A stretch of 64,000 nt of DNA from Ignatzschineria sp. RMDPL8A (GTDB lineage Bacteria; Pseudomonadota; Gammaproteobacteria; Cardiobacteriales; Wohlfahrtiimonadaceae): contig NZ_JAPPWA010000002.1 in the NCBI RefSeq assembly GCF_029815055.1, positions 1,674,001 through 1,738,000 of the forward strand, written 5' to 3'. The notes under the pieces were generated by a model, which was given only the letters and a program-made list of their open reading frames with translations, was not told the DNA's origin and made no database searches. Numbering within the stretch: position 1 is the stretch's first letter; each line of letters begins with the position of its first letter. The position numbers and the translations under genes are program-made. Shown in pieces: positions 16,817-25,515 of the stretch.

Positions 16817-19800
16817 GAAACTCGATAAAAAACGTCGGAATATTGTAAAAGGCATTGCCGCTGCCGGAGGCGCCGCCGCATTTGTCGCAGGCTATAGTAA
16901 TACTGCGAAAAACATGGTGACCGGCATGATCGATGGCACCTCAAGCGAGCCAACCGATGATCGCATTGCCGGGAATGCCCTTCCCGTTGAAGGCAGAATC
17001 CAAGATGGAGAATTTATTCAGTCGGCAAAACAGGTGGTCTCCAATACCCAATGTTTTGGTTGCTGGACGGTGTGCGGTGTGCGCGTACGCGTCGATTCTG
17101 AAAAGAACGAAATCATGCGCATTATGGGTAACCCCTATCATCCGCTATCACACGAAGAACACTATCCCTATGAGCTTCCCATTAAAGAGGCGTGGAGCCG
17201 TCTTGGGGGAGAAAATGGGTTAAACGATCGTTCAACGGCTTGCGCGCGCGGAGCGTCAATGGCCGAAGGCGTAACCAGCCCCTATCGCGTTCTGTCGCCT
17301 TTAAAACGAGTGGGAAAACGAGGCGAAGGGAAATGGAAACGCATCAGCTTTGAGGAACTTGTCAAAGAAGTCGTTGAGGGAGGGGATCTTTTTGGTGAAG
17401 GTCATGTCGATGGCTTGCGCGCAATTCGTGATTTAAATACACCAATCGACCCCGCTTATCCTGAATATGGTCCAAAGGCGAATCAGCTACTCATTACCAA
17501 TGCGGGAAATGAAGGACGTGAGGTCTTAGTTAAACGTTTTGCATTTAACTCATTTGGCACCAAAAACTTCGCTCAACACGGCGCTTATTGTGGACTCGCG
17601 TATCGTTTGGGTTCCGGCGCTGTGATGAATGATATGCAGAAAAATGCCCACGCGAAGCCCGATTTTGATCATATTGAATTTGCTATTTTTATGGGGACTT
17701 CACCTGCGCAATCAGGCAATCCCTTTAAACGCCAAGGACGGCAACTCGCAACGGCGCGAACTAAGGATGTAGATGAGTTTTCGTACGCAGTCGTTGCTCC
17801 CAATTTACCGATGACCAACACGCTCGCAACGAAAAATAATACTTGGATTCCGATTTTACCCGGAACCGACTCGGCGCTCGCGATGGCGATCATTCGTACC
17901 ATTGTTGATGAAAAGTGGTACAACGAAACTTACTTAAAAACCCCCGGAAAAGCCGGCATGGCCCATCACAATGAGGTGAGCTGTTCAAACGCGACTCATC
18001 TTGTGATCACCAATACCGATCACCCGCTTTACGGTAAATTCCTCCGTGAGGCCGACATTAAAGCGATCGATACCCCGCGTGGTGATAGCGCGATTTTAGT
18101 GGTGGATGAGGCAAGCGGTGAATTTGGATTAGAAGCATCTGTTTTAACCGGTCAGCTTGAAGTTGAGCGAGCAATTACCCTTCTTGATGGCTCAAACGTT
18201 ACGGTGAAATCAAGCTTTACCCTATTAACCGAATCAGCGCATAAGCACAGCATCAGCGAATATAGCGAGATGTGCGGCGTGCCTGAAAAAACGATCTATG
18301 GTCTATCGCGTAAATTCACCAGTCACGGACGCAAAGCCGCGGTCATTAGCCATGGCGGCATGATGAGCGGCAACGGCTTTTACAATGCGTGGTCAGTGAT
18401 GGCGATGAACGTTTTGATCGGCAATATGAATCATAAAGGCGGTCTGTTGGTCAATGGCGGAAAATACAGAGAGTACGCCGATGGCCCGCGCTACAACATG
18501 AATGCGTTTAAAGGCATGGTTGAACCGAAAGGCATGATGATTGCCCGTGCGAAAAAACCGTACGAGACCTCAACGGATTACAAAAATCGCCTGCAAAATG
18601 GGGAGAATCCCTACCCTGCAAGTCGTCCTTGGTATCCCTTTGCCGGTGGTCAGTCTTCAGAGGCGCTAATTTCAGCGCTTGGGCACGATCCCTATCCGCT
18701 TAAAGCGTGGATCAGCCATATGACCAATCCCGTTTATGGCATCGCTGGGTTTAGACAATTACTCATTGATAAACTCGCCGATCCGAAAGTATTACCACTC
18801 TTTGTGGCCGTTGATGCCTATATTAATGAAACCACGGCGTTTGCCGATTACATCATTCCCGATACGCACAACTTTGAGAGCTGGGGCTTTACCGCTCCGT
18901 GGGCCGGCGTTCCGTTTAAAGCGTCCACCGCTCGTTGGCCGGTGATTGAGCCTCATGTCGATAAGACGAAAAATGGCGATCCGATCTGCGTTGAGAGTTT
19001 CTTTATCGCGGTGGGTAAAGCGATGAATTTACCTGGAATTGGCGATGATGCGATTCAAGATGCAAACGATCCATCGATCCACTACCCCTTCAATCGCCCG
19101 GAAGATTATTATCTCCGTGCGGCGGCAAATATGGCCTTTGATGATTCACCCGTGCCAGATGCAACCCGCGAAGAGATGAATCTCACCGGGGTGAGCCGTC
19201 TTAAAGATAAGCTCGAGGCCGTGTTAAAGCCTGAAGAGCAGATGAAAGTAGCTTATATCTATGCTCGCGGCGGCCGTGTGGCTCACTTTGAAACGGGCTG
19301 GGATGGCGATCATCTGCGTAAAAAATGGCCGATGACGATGCAGCTTTGGAATGAAACGGTGAGCGTTCATAAACATTCAACGAACGGCGAGCGTTATAGC
19401 GGTTGCCCGACCTATTATCCGTCACGCTTTGTCGATGGGTCGAGCATGCGCGATCACTATACGCAACATGAGTGGCCGTTCCTGCTGACCTCGTTTAAGT
19501 CCCATTTAATCAGCAGTACTGCGGGATCAAATCTTCGCATGCGCATGATTAAACCCACCAACCTCGTGGGCTTAAATGCCGGTGATGCGAGCCGTTTAGG
19601 CATTGAAAATGGCGATATTGTCTATATCGAATCGCCTTCCGGTAAAGAGGAAGCGCAAATTATGGTGCTCGATGGGGTAATGCCCGGCGTGATTGCGATC
19701 GAGCATGGGTATGGTCACCGCGATATGGGCGCACGCGCACACTATATCGATGGCGAGCCAATCTATTTTAATAAACATGTGGGAAGCGGGCTTAATCTCA

Positions 19801-19910
19801 ATGATTTAGCGATTCAAGACCCAACCCGAAATATCGCTGCGCCTTGGCTCGACTGGGCAACGGGTGCAGTGGTTCGTCAGGGGATTCCTGCCAAAATTTA
19901 CAAGGCGTAA
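16809..19910 (+). CDS. ttrA: Tetrathionate reductase catalytic molybdopterin subunit TtrA
   Basis: TtrA reduces tetrathionate to thiosulfate in the periplasm using a bis-MGD molybdenum cofactor. The roughly 1033-residue protein has a Tat-like N-terminus (KRRNIVKGIAAAGGAAAF). Cysteines for a [4Fe-4S] cluster are in TQCFGCWTVCG and STACARG. AQHGAYCG carries a plausible Mo-ligand cysteine, and a molydopterin-dinucleotide-binding domain occupies the C-terminus (about 900-1030). The ATG at 16809 has AAAGGAG upstream. An ATG at 16755 inside ttrC would add 18 unlikely residues. The length suits TtrA. Confidence 0.95.
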   Translation: MDKKLDKKRRNIVKGIAAAGGAAAFVAGYSNTAKNMVTGMIDGTSSEPTDDRIAGNALPVEGRIQDGEFIQSAKQVVSNTQCFGCWTVCGVRVRVDSEKNEIMRIMGNPYHPLSHEEHYPYELPIKEAWSRLGGENGLNDRSTACARGASMAEGVTSPYRVLSPLKRVGKRGEGKWKRISFEELVKEVVEGGDLFGEGHVDGLRAIRDLNTPIDPAYPEYGPKANQLLITNAGNEGREVLVKRFAFNSFGTKNFAQHGAYCGLAYRLGSGAVMNDMQKNAHAKPDFDHIEFAIFMGTSPAQSGNPFKRQGRQLATARTKDVDEFSYAVVAPNLPMTNTLATKNNTWIPILPGTDSALAMAIIRTIVDEKWYNETYLKTPGKAGMAHHNEVSCSNATHLVITNTDHPLYGKFLREADIKAIDTPRGDSAILVVDEASGEFGLEASVLTGQLEVERAITLLDGSNVTVKSSFTLLTESAHKHSISEYSEMCGVPEKTIYGLSRKFTSHGRKAAVISHGGMMSGNGFYNAWSVMAMNVLIGNMNHKGGLLVNGGKYREYADGPRYNMNAFKGMVEPKGMMIARAKKPYETSTDYKNRLQNGENPYPASRPWYPFAGGQSSEALISALGHDPYPLKAWISHMTNPVYGIAGFRQLLIDKLADPKVLPLFVAVDAYINETTAFADYIIPDTHNFESWGFTAPWAGVPFKASTARWPVIEPHVDKTKNGDPICVESFFIAVGKAMNLPGIGDDAIQDANDPSIHYPFNRPEDYYLRAAANMAFDDSPVPDATREEMNLTGVSRLKDKLEAVLKPEEQMKVAYIYARGGRVAHFETGWDGDHLRKKWPMTMQLWNETVSVHKHSTNGERYSGCPTYYPSRFVDGSSMRDHYTQHEWPFLLTSFKSHLISSTAGSNLRMRMIKPTNLVGLNAGDASRLGIENGDIVYIESPSGKEEAQIMVLDGVMPGVIAIEHGYGHRDMGARAHYIDGEPIYFNKHVGSGLNLNDLAIQDPTRNIAAPWLDWATGAVVRQGIPAKIYKA

Positions 19911-19946
19911 TAACGCCCAATAAAAAAATATCCAGGAGGATATGAA

Positions 19947-19991
19947 GTGAGGAGAATAAACAACAATAACAAGGAACGCGTTAACACATAG
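19947..19991 (+). other. Possible 14-codon mini-ORF after ttrA
   Basis: A perfect AGGAGG at 19934-19939 is followed 7 nt later by GTG, opening a 14-codon frame (MRRINNNNKERVNT). A competing ATG at 19942 gives only two codons before a stop. The strong ribosome site has no normal gene behind it. Translation is unproven. Confidence 0.25.
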
Positions 19992-20110
19992 TTATTTAAG
20001 CAATATACATTTCCCGAAAAACGCACGATTTAGCATTTATACTTACTTCGCGCCAATCCAAATTTTGTTTAGTTCATCGTACATTGAACCACGTTCGGAA
20101 TTGGCTTTTT

Positions 20111-20142
20111 AAGGCACTGTTTCCCGGCAGTGCCTTCTTTTT
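20111..20142 (+). terminator. Terminator downstream of ttrBCA
   Basis: AAGGCACTG and CAGTGCCTT form a perfect 9-bp stem with an 8-nt loop and a T-rich tail. It lies 200 bp after ttrA and shortly before the convergent MATE gene ends. Confidence 0.85.
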
Positions 20143-20179
20143 GTCCGCGTGATTTATCATTCCAAATTATTGATCTAAA

Positions 20180-21574
20180 CTATTGGTCCGATTTAGCTTT
20201 AAGCTTCACGTCCTGCATCTTCCGAGCCGCACGAAAGGCGCGAATCTGCACAATAAGTAAAATCGCAGTGATGATCGAGGCTGAAAAATCCGCTACCGGA
20301 ATCGATGCCCATACCCCAACGGTTCCGAAATATCGTGGGAGCGTAAAGAGTGCGGGAAGCAGAAATAGGAGCTGACGGCTCACGCTCAACACGATCGATT
20401 GCGCCACTTTACCAATGCTTTGGAAAAAGCTTGTCGCAACAATTTGAAAGCCCACAATCGGCAATAAAATCCCAGAAATCCGCATTGAACGAATCGTTTC
20501 ATCGATAATCGCATGATCAGACGGTTTAAAGAGATTGACCACCACATGAGGGAAAAAGAGGCTGATAATTAAGCCCACAAGCCCCATCGTCATACCGATT
20601 TTAATGGTGTATTTAAGCGCCTCTTCCACCCGCTCATATTTCGCCGCGCCGTAGCTATAACCGACGATCGGTTGCATCCCTTGCGTCAATCCCACCATAA
20701 TCATAATCATCAGCATTAAGAGCGCATTCATAATGGTATACGCACCAACGGCCGCTTCGCCTCCATAGATATCGAGCTGACGAATGATAATAAAGACCAC
20801 CGTACTTGAGACCAGTTGCATCAAAAATGGGGACATCCCAATGCTTAAAATCGCTTTGGCAATCTCTTTATCAATGCGAATATAGCGTAGGCGCAGACGT
20901 AACGTTCTCGATTGCACGGTAAAATGATAGAGCACTAAAATCGTACCCACAATCATTGAGATCACCGTCGCAATTGCAGCCCCCTCAATCCCCCACTCAA
21001 ATTGTCTTAAGAAGAGCGGCGCCAAAATAATATTGACTACCAGCGTAAAGATCATAATATACATCGCTTTTCGCGGATAACCCGACGCACGCATCATATT
21101 ATTAAAGCTAAAACAGAGCGTCGAGAAAATACTGCCGGGAAGGAAGAAGCTTAAAAATGCCTTAGTATAATACGCCATCTCCCCTTTTGCCCCGAGCATT
21201 CGTACCACCGGATCTAAAAATGCAAAGAGCAGGAGCGACACCGTTAGCGTGAGCCCGAGCGTCAACAACAGCGCCGTTCCGAGCACTTTTTCCGCCTTTT
21301 GTGAGGAGCCTTGCCCCAAAAAGATCGAAATTCGGCTCGCAGACCCCGCGCCAACGAGCATGCCAAACGCGGCAATAATAATCATAATCGGGAGCGCAAC
21401 GCCCATCGCCGTCATCGCCGCATCCCCTAAATAGGGGGTATTCCCCACAAAGTAGCGCCCAATAATATTATAGAGCGCATTAACCGAGCTTCCGATAATT
21501 GCCGGAAGCGCATAACGCCACAACAGTCCTTTTATAGGCGCCCGTTCGAGCGCATCAATTCGATTATTACTCAT
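20180..21574 (-). CDS. MATE-family efflux transporter
   Basis: The 464-residue protein has about twelve hydrophobic helices in two similar halves, as in multidrug and toxic compound extrusion pumps driven by Na+ or H+. Family features are the N-terminal LLWRYALPAIIGSSVNALYNIIGRYFVG segment (broken here only for naming), MVGAGSASRISIFLGQG in the first half and GLTQGMQPIVGYSYGAAK in the second. AAAAGGAA precedes the ATG. A Fur-like sequence lies about 90 bp upstream, so iron could influence it. The exported substrate is unknown. Confidence 0.9.
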   Translation of the reverse strand: MSNNRIDALERAPIKGLLWRYALPAIIGSSVNALYNIIGRYFVGNTPYLGDAAMTAMGVALPIMIIIAAFGMLVGAGSASRISIFLGQGSSQKAEKVLGTALLLTLGLTLTVSLLLFAFLDPVVRMLGAKGEMAYYTKAFLSFFLPGSIFSTLCFSFNNMMRASGYPRKAMYIMIFTLVVNIILAPLFLRQFEWGIEGAAIATVISMIVGTILVLYHFTVQSRTLRLRLRYIRIDKEIAKAILSIGMSPFLMQLVSSTVVFIIIRQLDIYGGEAAVGAYTIMNALLMLMIMIMVGLTQGMQPIVGYSYGAAKYERVEEALKYTIKIGMTMGLVGLIISLFFPHVVVNLFKPSDHAIIDETIRSMRISGILLPIVGFQIVATSFFQSIGKVAQSIVLSVSRQLLFLLPALFTLPRYFGTVGVWASIPVADFSASIITAILLIVQIRAFRAARKMQDVKLKAKSDQ

Positions 21575-22239
21575 AGATTCCTTTTTTAGTCTCTGATTGA
21601 GGATTCAATCCCTGCAATCCTGTTTCTCTCTATTTCTCGTCGGTTCCTAGTGGACTTCGTTCTAATAATAATGATTCTTATTTAATCTAAGTAGTCTACC
21701 CTATTTTTAGTCGATGTTTGTCAATCCCGCAAAAAGATTGCCACGAACCTGCCTTAAAACGACTCTTTGTCGACAGTCAATCCCTCTATTTTAGGGAATT
21801 TTTAATGAAAGTGCGAAACTTTTTTACATAAGTTCACTAAACTAATGGGTAAGCCATTCATATTAAAATTATCTTTCTTAACATTTATGTCAGCGCCTCG
21901 GTGCTTGGTCTTGGTTCATGGTTTGGGTACTTGGTCAAAAAGCGAAAACAGTGCTTTCGTTTGAAGTTTTATATGGAATTTTAAAACATGATAAGCAAAA
22001 GTTATCGAGATGAACTCTCTGAAACCCCTTGTATGGTGCAAGATTACGCCATTCTTTAACTTTATTAATCGTTCTCATTAATAAATACCATATGAAAAGC
22101 GCGGTGCGATATGGTTAAATGAAAACCATCAGATTTATCCAAAGTTTTGAAACACCCTTTCAATCTTATTCAATATCATCACTTATAGAGTCCGCACATT
22201 AGCGGAACGACATTAACAACAATTGTAAGGAGATTTGCA
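21575..22239. other. 665-bp non-coding spacer
   Basis: This is the divergent promoter region of the MATE and AhpD-like genes. It holds a Fur-like site (21664-21682), short CTTGGT repeats (21903-21937) and a 39-codon frame at 21845-21964 with no ribosome site. The remainder is A+T rich and shows no recognisable RNA gene. Confidence 0.6.
21664..21682. promoter_or_regulatory. Fur-box-like sequence before the MATE gene
   Basis: AATAATAATGATTCTTATT matches the 19-bp Fur consensus GATAATGATAATCATTATC at 13 positions by hand count. It lies about 90 bp upstream of the MATE start codon. The A+T-rich setting raises the chance of a random match. Confidence 0.35.
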
Positions 22240-22764
22240 ATGCCTATCGATAGAATTAAAAATGAACTTCCAGAATATGCTCGTGATATGCGTCTTAACT
22301 TCTCAACGGTATTATCAGAAGCCGGAGCGCCAGGATTAACGGACAAACAGATCGCGGCGATCGCACTTGCATCGGCAATGAGCACCAAATCACCAAGCTT
22401 AATTGAAGCGATGACTGAATTTGCAGGCGCAACGCTCTCTGAAGAAGAGATGACCGGCGCGAAAATCGCGAACAGCATCATGAGCATGAACAACATCTAC
22501 TACCGCTTTGTTCACTTAGTAAGCGATAGTGAGTATAGCAAACTTCCTGCACGTTTACGCATGAACGCGATGAGCAATCCTGGGATCGATAAAGAGACCT
22601 TCGAGCTTGCATCAATCGCTGTATCAGCCATTAACGGTTGCGGTATGTGTATTGATTCACACGAGAAAAACCTACGCGGCATGGGCGTGAGTACGCAAGG
22701 CATTCAATCAGCCATCCGTATCGCGGCAACCCTTTTCTCTGTAAGCGTTGCACTCGCTGACTAA
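22240..22764 (+). CDS. ahpD: AhpD-like alkylhydroperoxidase (carboxymuconolactone decarboxylase fold)
   Basis: The 174-residue protein has the AhpD core. The active site CGMCIDSHE (Cys about 131 and 134, His 138) is in an all-helical C-terminal region. In mycobacteria AhpD is a thiol adaptor reducing AhpC, and in other bacteria such proteins protect against peroxides. No ahpC lies alongside, so its partner is elsewhere or different. A strong AAGGAG ribosome site precedes the ATG. Codon use is notably biased, which hints at good expression. It stands alone and ends at a strong terminator. Confidence 0.85.
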   Translation: MPIDRIKNELPEYARDMRLNFSTVLSEAGAPGLTDKQIAAIALASAMSTKSPSLIEAMTEFAGATLSEEEMTGAKIANSIMSMNNIYYRFVHLVSDSEYSKLPARLRMNAMSNPGIDKETFELASIAVSAINGCGMCIDSHEKNLRGMGVSTQGIQSAIRIAATLFSVSVALAD

Positions 22765-22824
22765 GCGACAATACACGACGACAGGATAACCCCTCGTTAC
22801 GTTATGATTGCCACGACGGCAACG

Positions 22825-22870
22825 GAAGATTAATCAACACTGTTGTAAGGATATGACAGGATTAATCTTC
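22825..22870 (+). other. Bulged hairpin in the ahpD 3' region
   Basis: GAAGATTAATC (22825-22835) pairs perfectly with GATTAATCTTC (22860-22870), and an inner CTGT/ACAG pair continues the stem after a 4-nt bulge. It lies between the ahpD stop and its terminator and has no T-run of its own, so it may stabilise or regulate the mRNA. Confidence 0.5.
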
Positions 22871-22877
22871 ACCTTTC

Positions 22878-22917
22878 AAAGACCGATTCCTTAGTACCCT
22901 CGAATCGGTCTTTTTTT
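22878..22917 (+). terminator. Terminator of the AhpD-like gene
   Basis: AAAGACCGATTC... and ...GAATCGGTCTTT form a long stem followed by seven T residues. It is a strong intrinsic terminator. Confidence 0.92.
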
Positions 22918-23034
22918 ACCTTTTTAAAAAGGTGAATCGCCTTAAAATTGCCTAAAGAAAAAGCAGCCTTCCCCTCCCCTTTTTTCTCACTCTTTGTGAT
23001 AAGCTAAAGACGTTAAATTTTGTAGGAGAATGGT

Positions 23035-24297
23035 GTGAAAGAGTATTGGAATCAACTGGCAAGTGGCACCAAAAAAGCTGCTTCCCACATTGCCCTAGCC
23101 AATTCTGGGCAGAAAAATCGCTTTTTAGAGCATCTCTATGAAACGATCCTAAATCACAAGGCCGATATCATCGCTGAAAATGAGAAAGATCTCGCTAATG
23201 CTGCTTCACAAAACTTTGATGAGGCTTTTTTAGATCGTCTTCGCTTAAATGATGCGCGCATTACCGATATGGCCAATGGCGTCAAAGAGATGATTCTCCT
23301 CCCCGATCCTGTCGGCGAGATGAGCGATATTAAAATTCGTCCTTCGGGCATCAAAGTGGGAAAAATGCGTGTTCCGCTTGGCGTGATTGCCATTATTTAT
23401 GAATCGCGCCCCAATGTAACGATCGATGCGGCAGCGCTCTGCGTAAAATCCGGAAATGGTGCGATTTTACGCGGCGGCAGTGAAGCCTTTCATACCAATC
23501 AATATTTAGGATCGCTGTTAAAAGAGGCATTAACAGCGGCAGATCTTCCTGAAGAGGCCGTTGGCGTCATTAATACTACCGATCGCTCAATGGTCGATTA
23601 TATGATCGGCTCGCCTGAGTATATTGATGTAGTGATTCCTCGGGGCGGTAAATCCTTAGTTGAGCGCATCAATAATAATGCTACTGTTCCCGTTATTAAG
23701 CATCTCGATGGCATTTGCCATACCTATATTGATGATGCGGCGGATATGGAAAAAGCGGTGGCCGTGGCCGATAATGCCAAAACGCAGCGTTACGCGCCCT
23801 GTAATGCCTTAGAAACCCTGCTCGTGCATGAATCGATTGCCCCTGTATTTTTGCCTAAAATTGGAGCAATCTATGCAGAAAAAGGCGTTGAGATGCGCGC
23901 ATGCGAGAAAACCCTTCCCCTTCTAAAATCCGCAGGGATTAACGCCATTTCAGCGACAGAAGAGGATTGGAGCGCTGAATATTTAGCCCCGATTATCGCG
24001 ATTAAAATCGTCGGCGATATGATGGAAGCGACCGAACACATTAATCATTATGGCTCGCATCACACCGATGTGATCTTAACGGAGAATCATTCGCGCGCTA
24101 TGTACTTTTTGCAAGCGGTTGATTCGGCCTGCGTCATGATCAATGCCTCGTCCCGTTTTTGCGATGGGTTTGAATTTGGCCTTGGCGCTGAGATCGGTAT
24201 CTCAACGGATAAATTGCATGTCCGTGGCCCTGTTGGGTTAGAAGGCCTCACCTCACAAAAATATATTGTTTTTGGAAATGGTGAAGGGCGAAAATAG
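23035..24297 (+). CDS. proA: Gamma-glutamyl phosphate reductase ProA
   Basis: ProA reduces gamma-glutamyl phosphate to glutamate semialdehyde in proline synthesis. The 420-residue aldehyde-dehydrogenase-fold protein shows ESRPNVTIDAAALCVKSGN, VIPRGGKSLVERI, and the catalytic cysteine in QRYAPCNALETLLVH. The C-terminus HVRGPVGLEGLTSQKYI is typical. Translation begins at GTG: AGGAG lies 6 nt upstream and the nearby ATG at 23030 meets a stop at once. proB is not adjacent. Confidence 0.96.
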   Translation: MKEYWNQLASGTKKAASHIALANSGQKNRFLEHLYETILNHKADIIAENEKDLANAASQNFDEAFLDRLRLNDARITDMANGVKEMILLPDPVGEMSDIKIRPSGIKVGKMRVPLGVIAIIYESRPNVTIDAAALCVKSGNGAILRGGSEAFHTNQYLGSLLKEALTAADLPEEAVGVINTTDRSMVDYMIGSPEYIDVVIPRGGKSLVERINNNATVPVIKHLDGICHTYIDDAADMEKAVAVADNAKTQRYAPCNALETLLVHESIAPVFLPKIGAIYAEKGVEMRACEKTLPLLKSAGINAISATEEDWSAEYLAPIIAIKIVGDMMEATEHINHYGSHHTDVILTENHSRAMYFLQAVDSACVMINASSRFCDGFEFGLGAEIGISTDKLHVRGPVGLEGLTSQKYIVFGNGEGRK

Positions 24298-24396
24298 GCC
24301 AATCCAAAGGAGCAACCTTTACTAAAAGGTGCTAGAATAATTGACCAAAGTTTATTTCAGATCAATGATCCACACACTTACTTGGAGTGAATTTCA

Positions 24397-24729
24397 ATGA
24401 CAGAACAAGCAACATTAGCTAAAATCAAAGATCAAGTAACCAACAACGCCGTTGTGATCTATATGAAAGGTAGCCCACAATTCCCCATGTGCGGTTTTTC
24501 AAGCCGTGCAGCGCAAGCACTTGCGGATACCGGTCTTCCTTTTGCGTTTGTAAACGTATTAGATGATCACGAAGTTTTTGAACATCTTCCAAAATATGCC
24601 GAATGGCCCACCTTCCCACAAATTTATATCGGTGGCGAACTCGTTGGAGGCTGCGACATCGTACTCGAACTTGCAGAGCGCAACGAACTCAAAGCAATGA
24701 TGGAAGAAGCCATCAATAACGAAGCGTAA
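24397..24729 (+). CDS. grxD: Monothiol glutaredoxin Grx4 (GrxD)
   Basis: The 110-residue protein is a CGFS-type monothiol glutaredoxin that carries and delivers [2Fe-2S] clusters. The active site MCGFSSRA is near residue 30, the WPTFPQIYIGGELVGGCDI segment carries the glutathione-binding residues, and the length is normal for GrxD. GGAG lies upstream of the ATG. It is a single-gene unit with a terminator after it. Confidence 0.95.
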   Translation: MTEQATLAKIKDQVTNNAVVIYMKGSPQFPMCGFSSRAAQALADTGLPFAFVNVLDDHEVFEHLPKYAEWPTFPQIYIGGELVGGCDIVLELAERNELKAMMEEAINNEA

Positions 24730-24738
24730 ATTGTAAAG

Positions 24739-24763
24739 TCCCACTTCTTTAAGTGGGATTTTT
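24739..24763 (+). terminator. Terminator after grxD
   Basis: TCCCACTT and AAGTGGGA form a perfect 8-bp stem with a 4-nt loop and a T-run. Confidence 0.9.
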
Positions 24764-24802
24764 CCATGACCTTTTTGATTCTCCCTACTAAAGGAAATGA
24801 TT

Positions 24803-25441
24803 ATGTCTGTAATCGAAGTCAAACATCCTCTTATTGCTCACAAACTCGGTAAAATGCGTAAAGAAGGCATCTCTACCCGTGATTTTAGAGCCCTCTCATC
24901 AGAAATTGCCATGCTGTTAACCTACGAAGCAACGAAAGACCTCGAAATGGAAGAGCGCGTTGTTGAAGGTTGGGCAGGCGAAGTGACCGTTGAGCAAATT
25001 AAAGGTCTTAAAGTGACACTCGTTCCCATTTTGCGCGCAGGCGTTGGAATGCTTCAAGGCGTTCTCGATCTGATCCCAAGCGCACGGGTATCAGTCGTTG
25101 GCTTTGAGCGTGATGAAACAACGCACGAACCACGCGCTTATTACCAAAAACTCACCTCACAAATGAGTGAGCGTACCGCGATTATTTTAGACCCAATGCT
25201 CGCAACAGGCGGCACAGCGGTAGCAACCGTTGAACTTCTTAAAAATGCTGGCTGTAAACGCATTAAAGCACTCTTTATGGTGGCCGCCCCTGAAGGGATT
25301 GAAGTGCTTAAATCAGCGCATCCTGATGTTGAGATCTATACTGCATCGGTTGATGAAGGCTTAGATGAAAACTCATACATCCTTCCCGGCCTTGGTGATG
25401 CAGGCGATAAGATTTTTGGAACGCTCCAATCGTCTAAATAA
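24803..25441 (+). CDS. upp: Uracil phosphoribosyltransferase Upp
   Basis: Upp makes UMP from uracil and PRPP in pyrimidine salvage. The 212-residue protein shows [11 protein letters not shown], the PRPP-binding [10 protein letters not shown] motif and the C-terminal [12 protein letters not shown] segment that binds uracil. The ATG at 24803 has AAGGAAA just upstream. The ATG at 24797 overlaps that ribosome site. No uracil permease gene follows, so the gene stands alone. Confidence 0.95.
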   Translation: MSVIEVKHPLIAHKLGKMRKEGISTRDFRALSSEIAMLLTYEATKDLEMEERVVEGWAGEVTVEQIKGLKVTLVPILRAGVGMLQGVLDLIPSARVSVVGFERDETTHEPRAYYQKLTSQMSERTAIILDPMLATGGTAVATVELLKNAGCKRIKALFMVAAPEGIEVLKSAHPDVEIYTASVDEGLDENSYILPGLGDAGDKIFGTLQSSK

Positions 25442-25515
25442 GCGATATTATTGGCTTATGCCGAATAGTTAAGGCAGTCATCCTATTAGAATAATTAAAA
25501 AGTGAGGCACTCCCT

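Noticed and set aside
24311-24333. AGCAACCTTT/AAAGGTGCT hairpin as the proA terminator
   Set aside because: The stem is short and imperfect and no T-run follows. It may only be part of the grxD promoter region.
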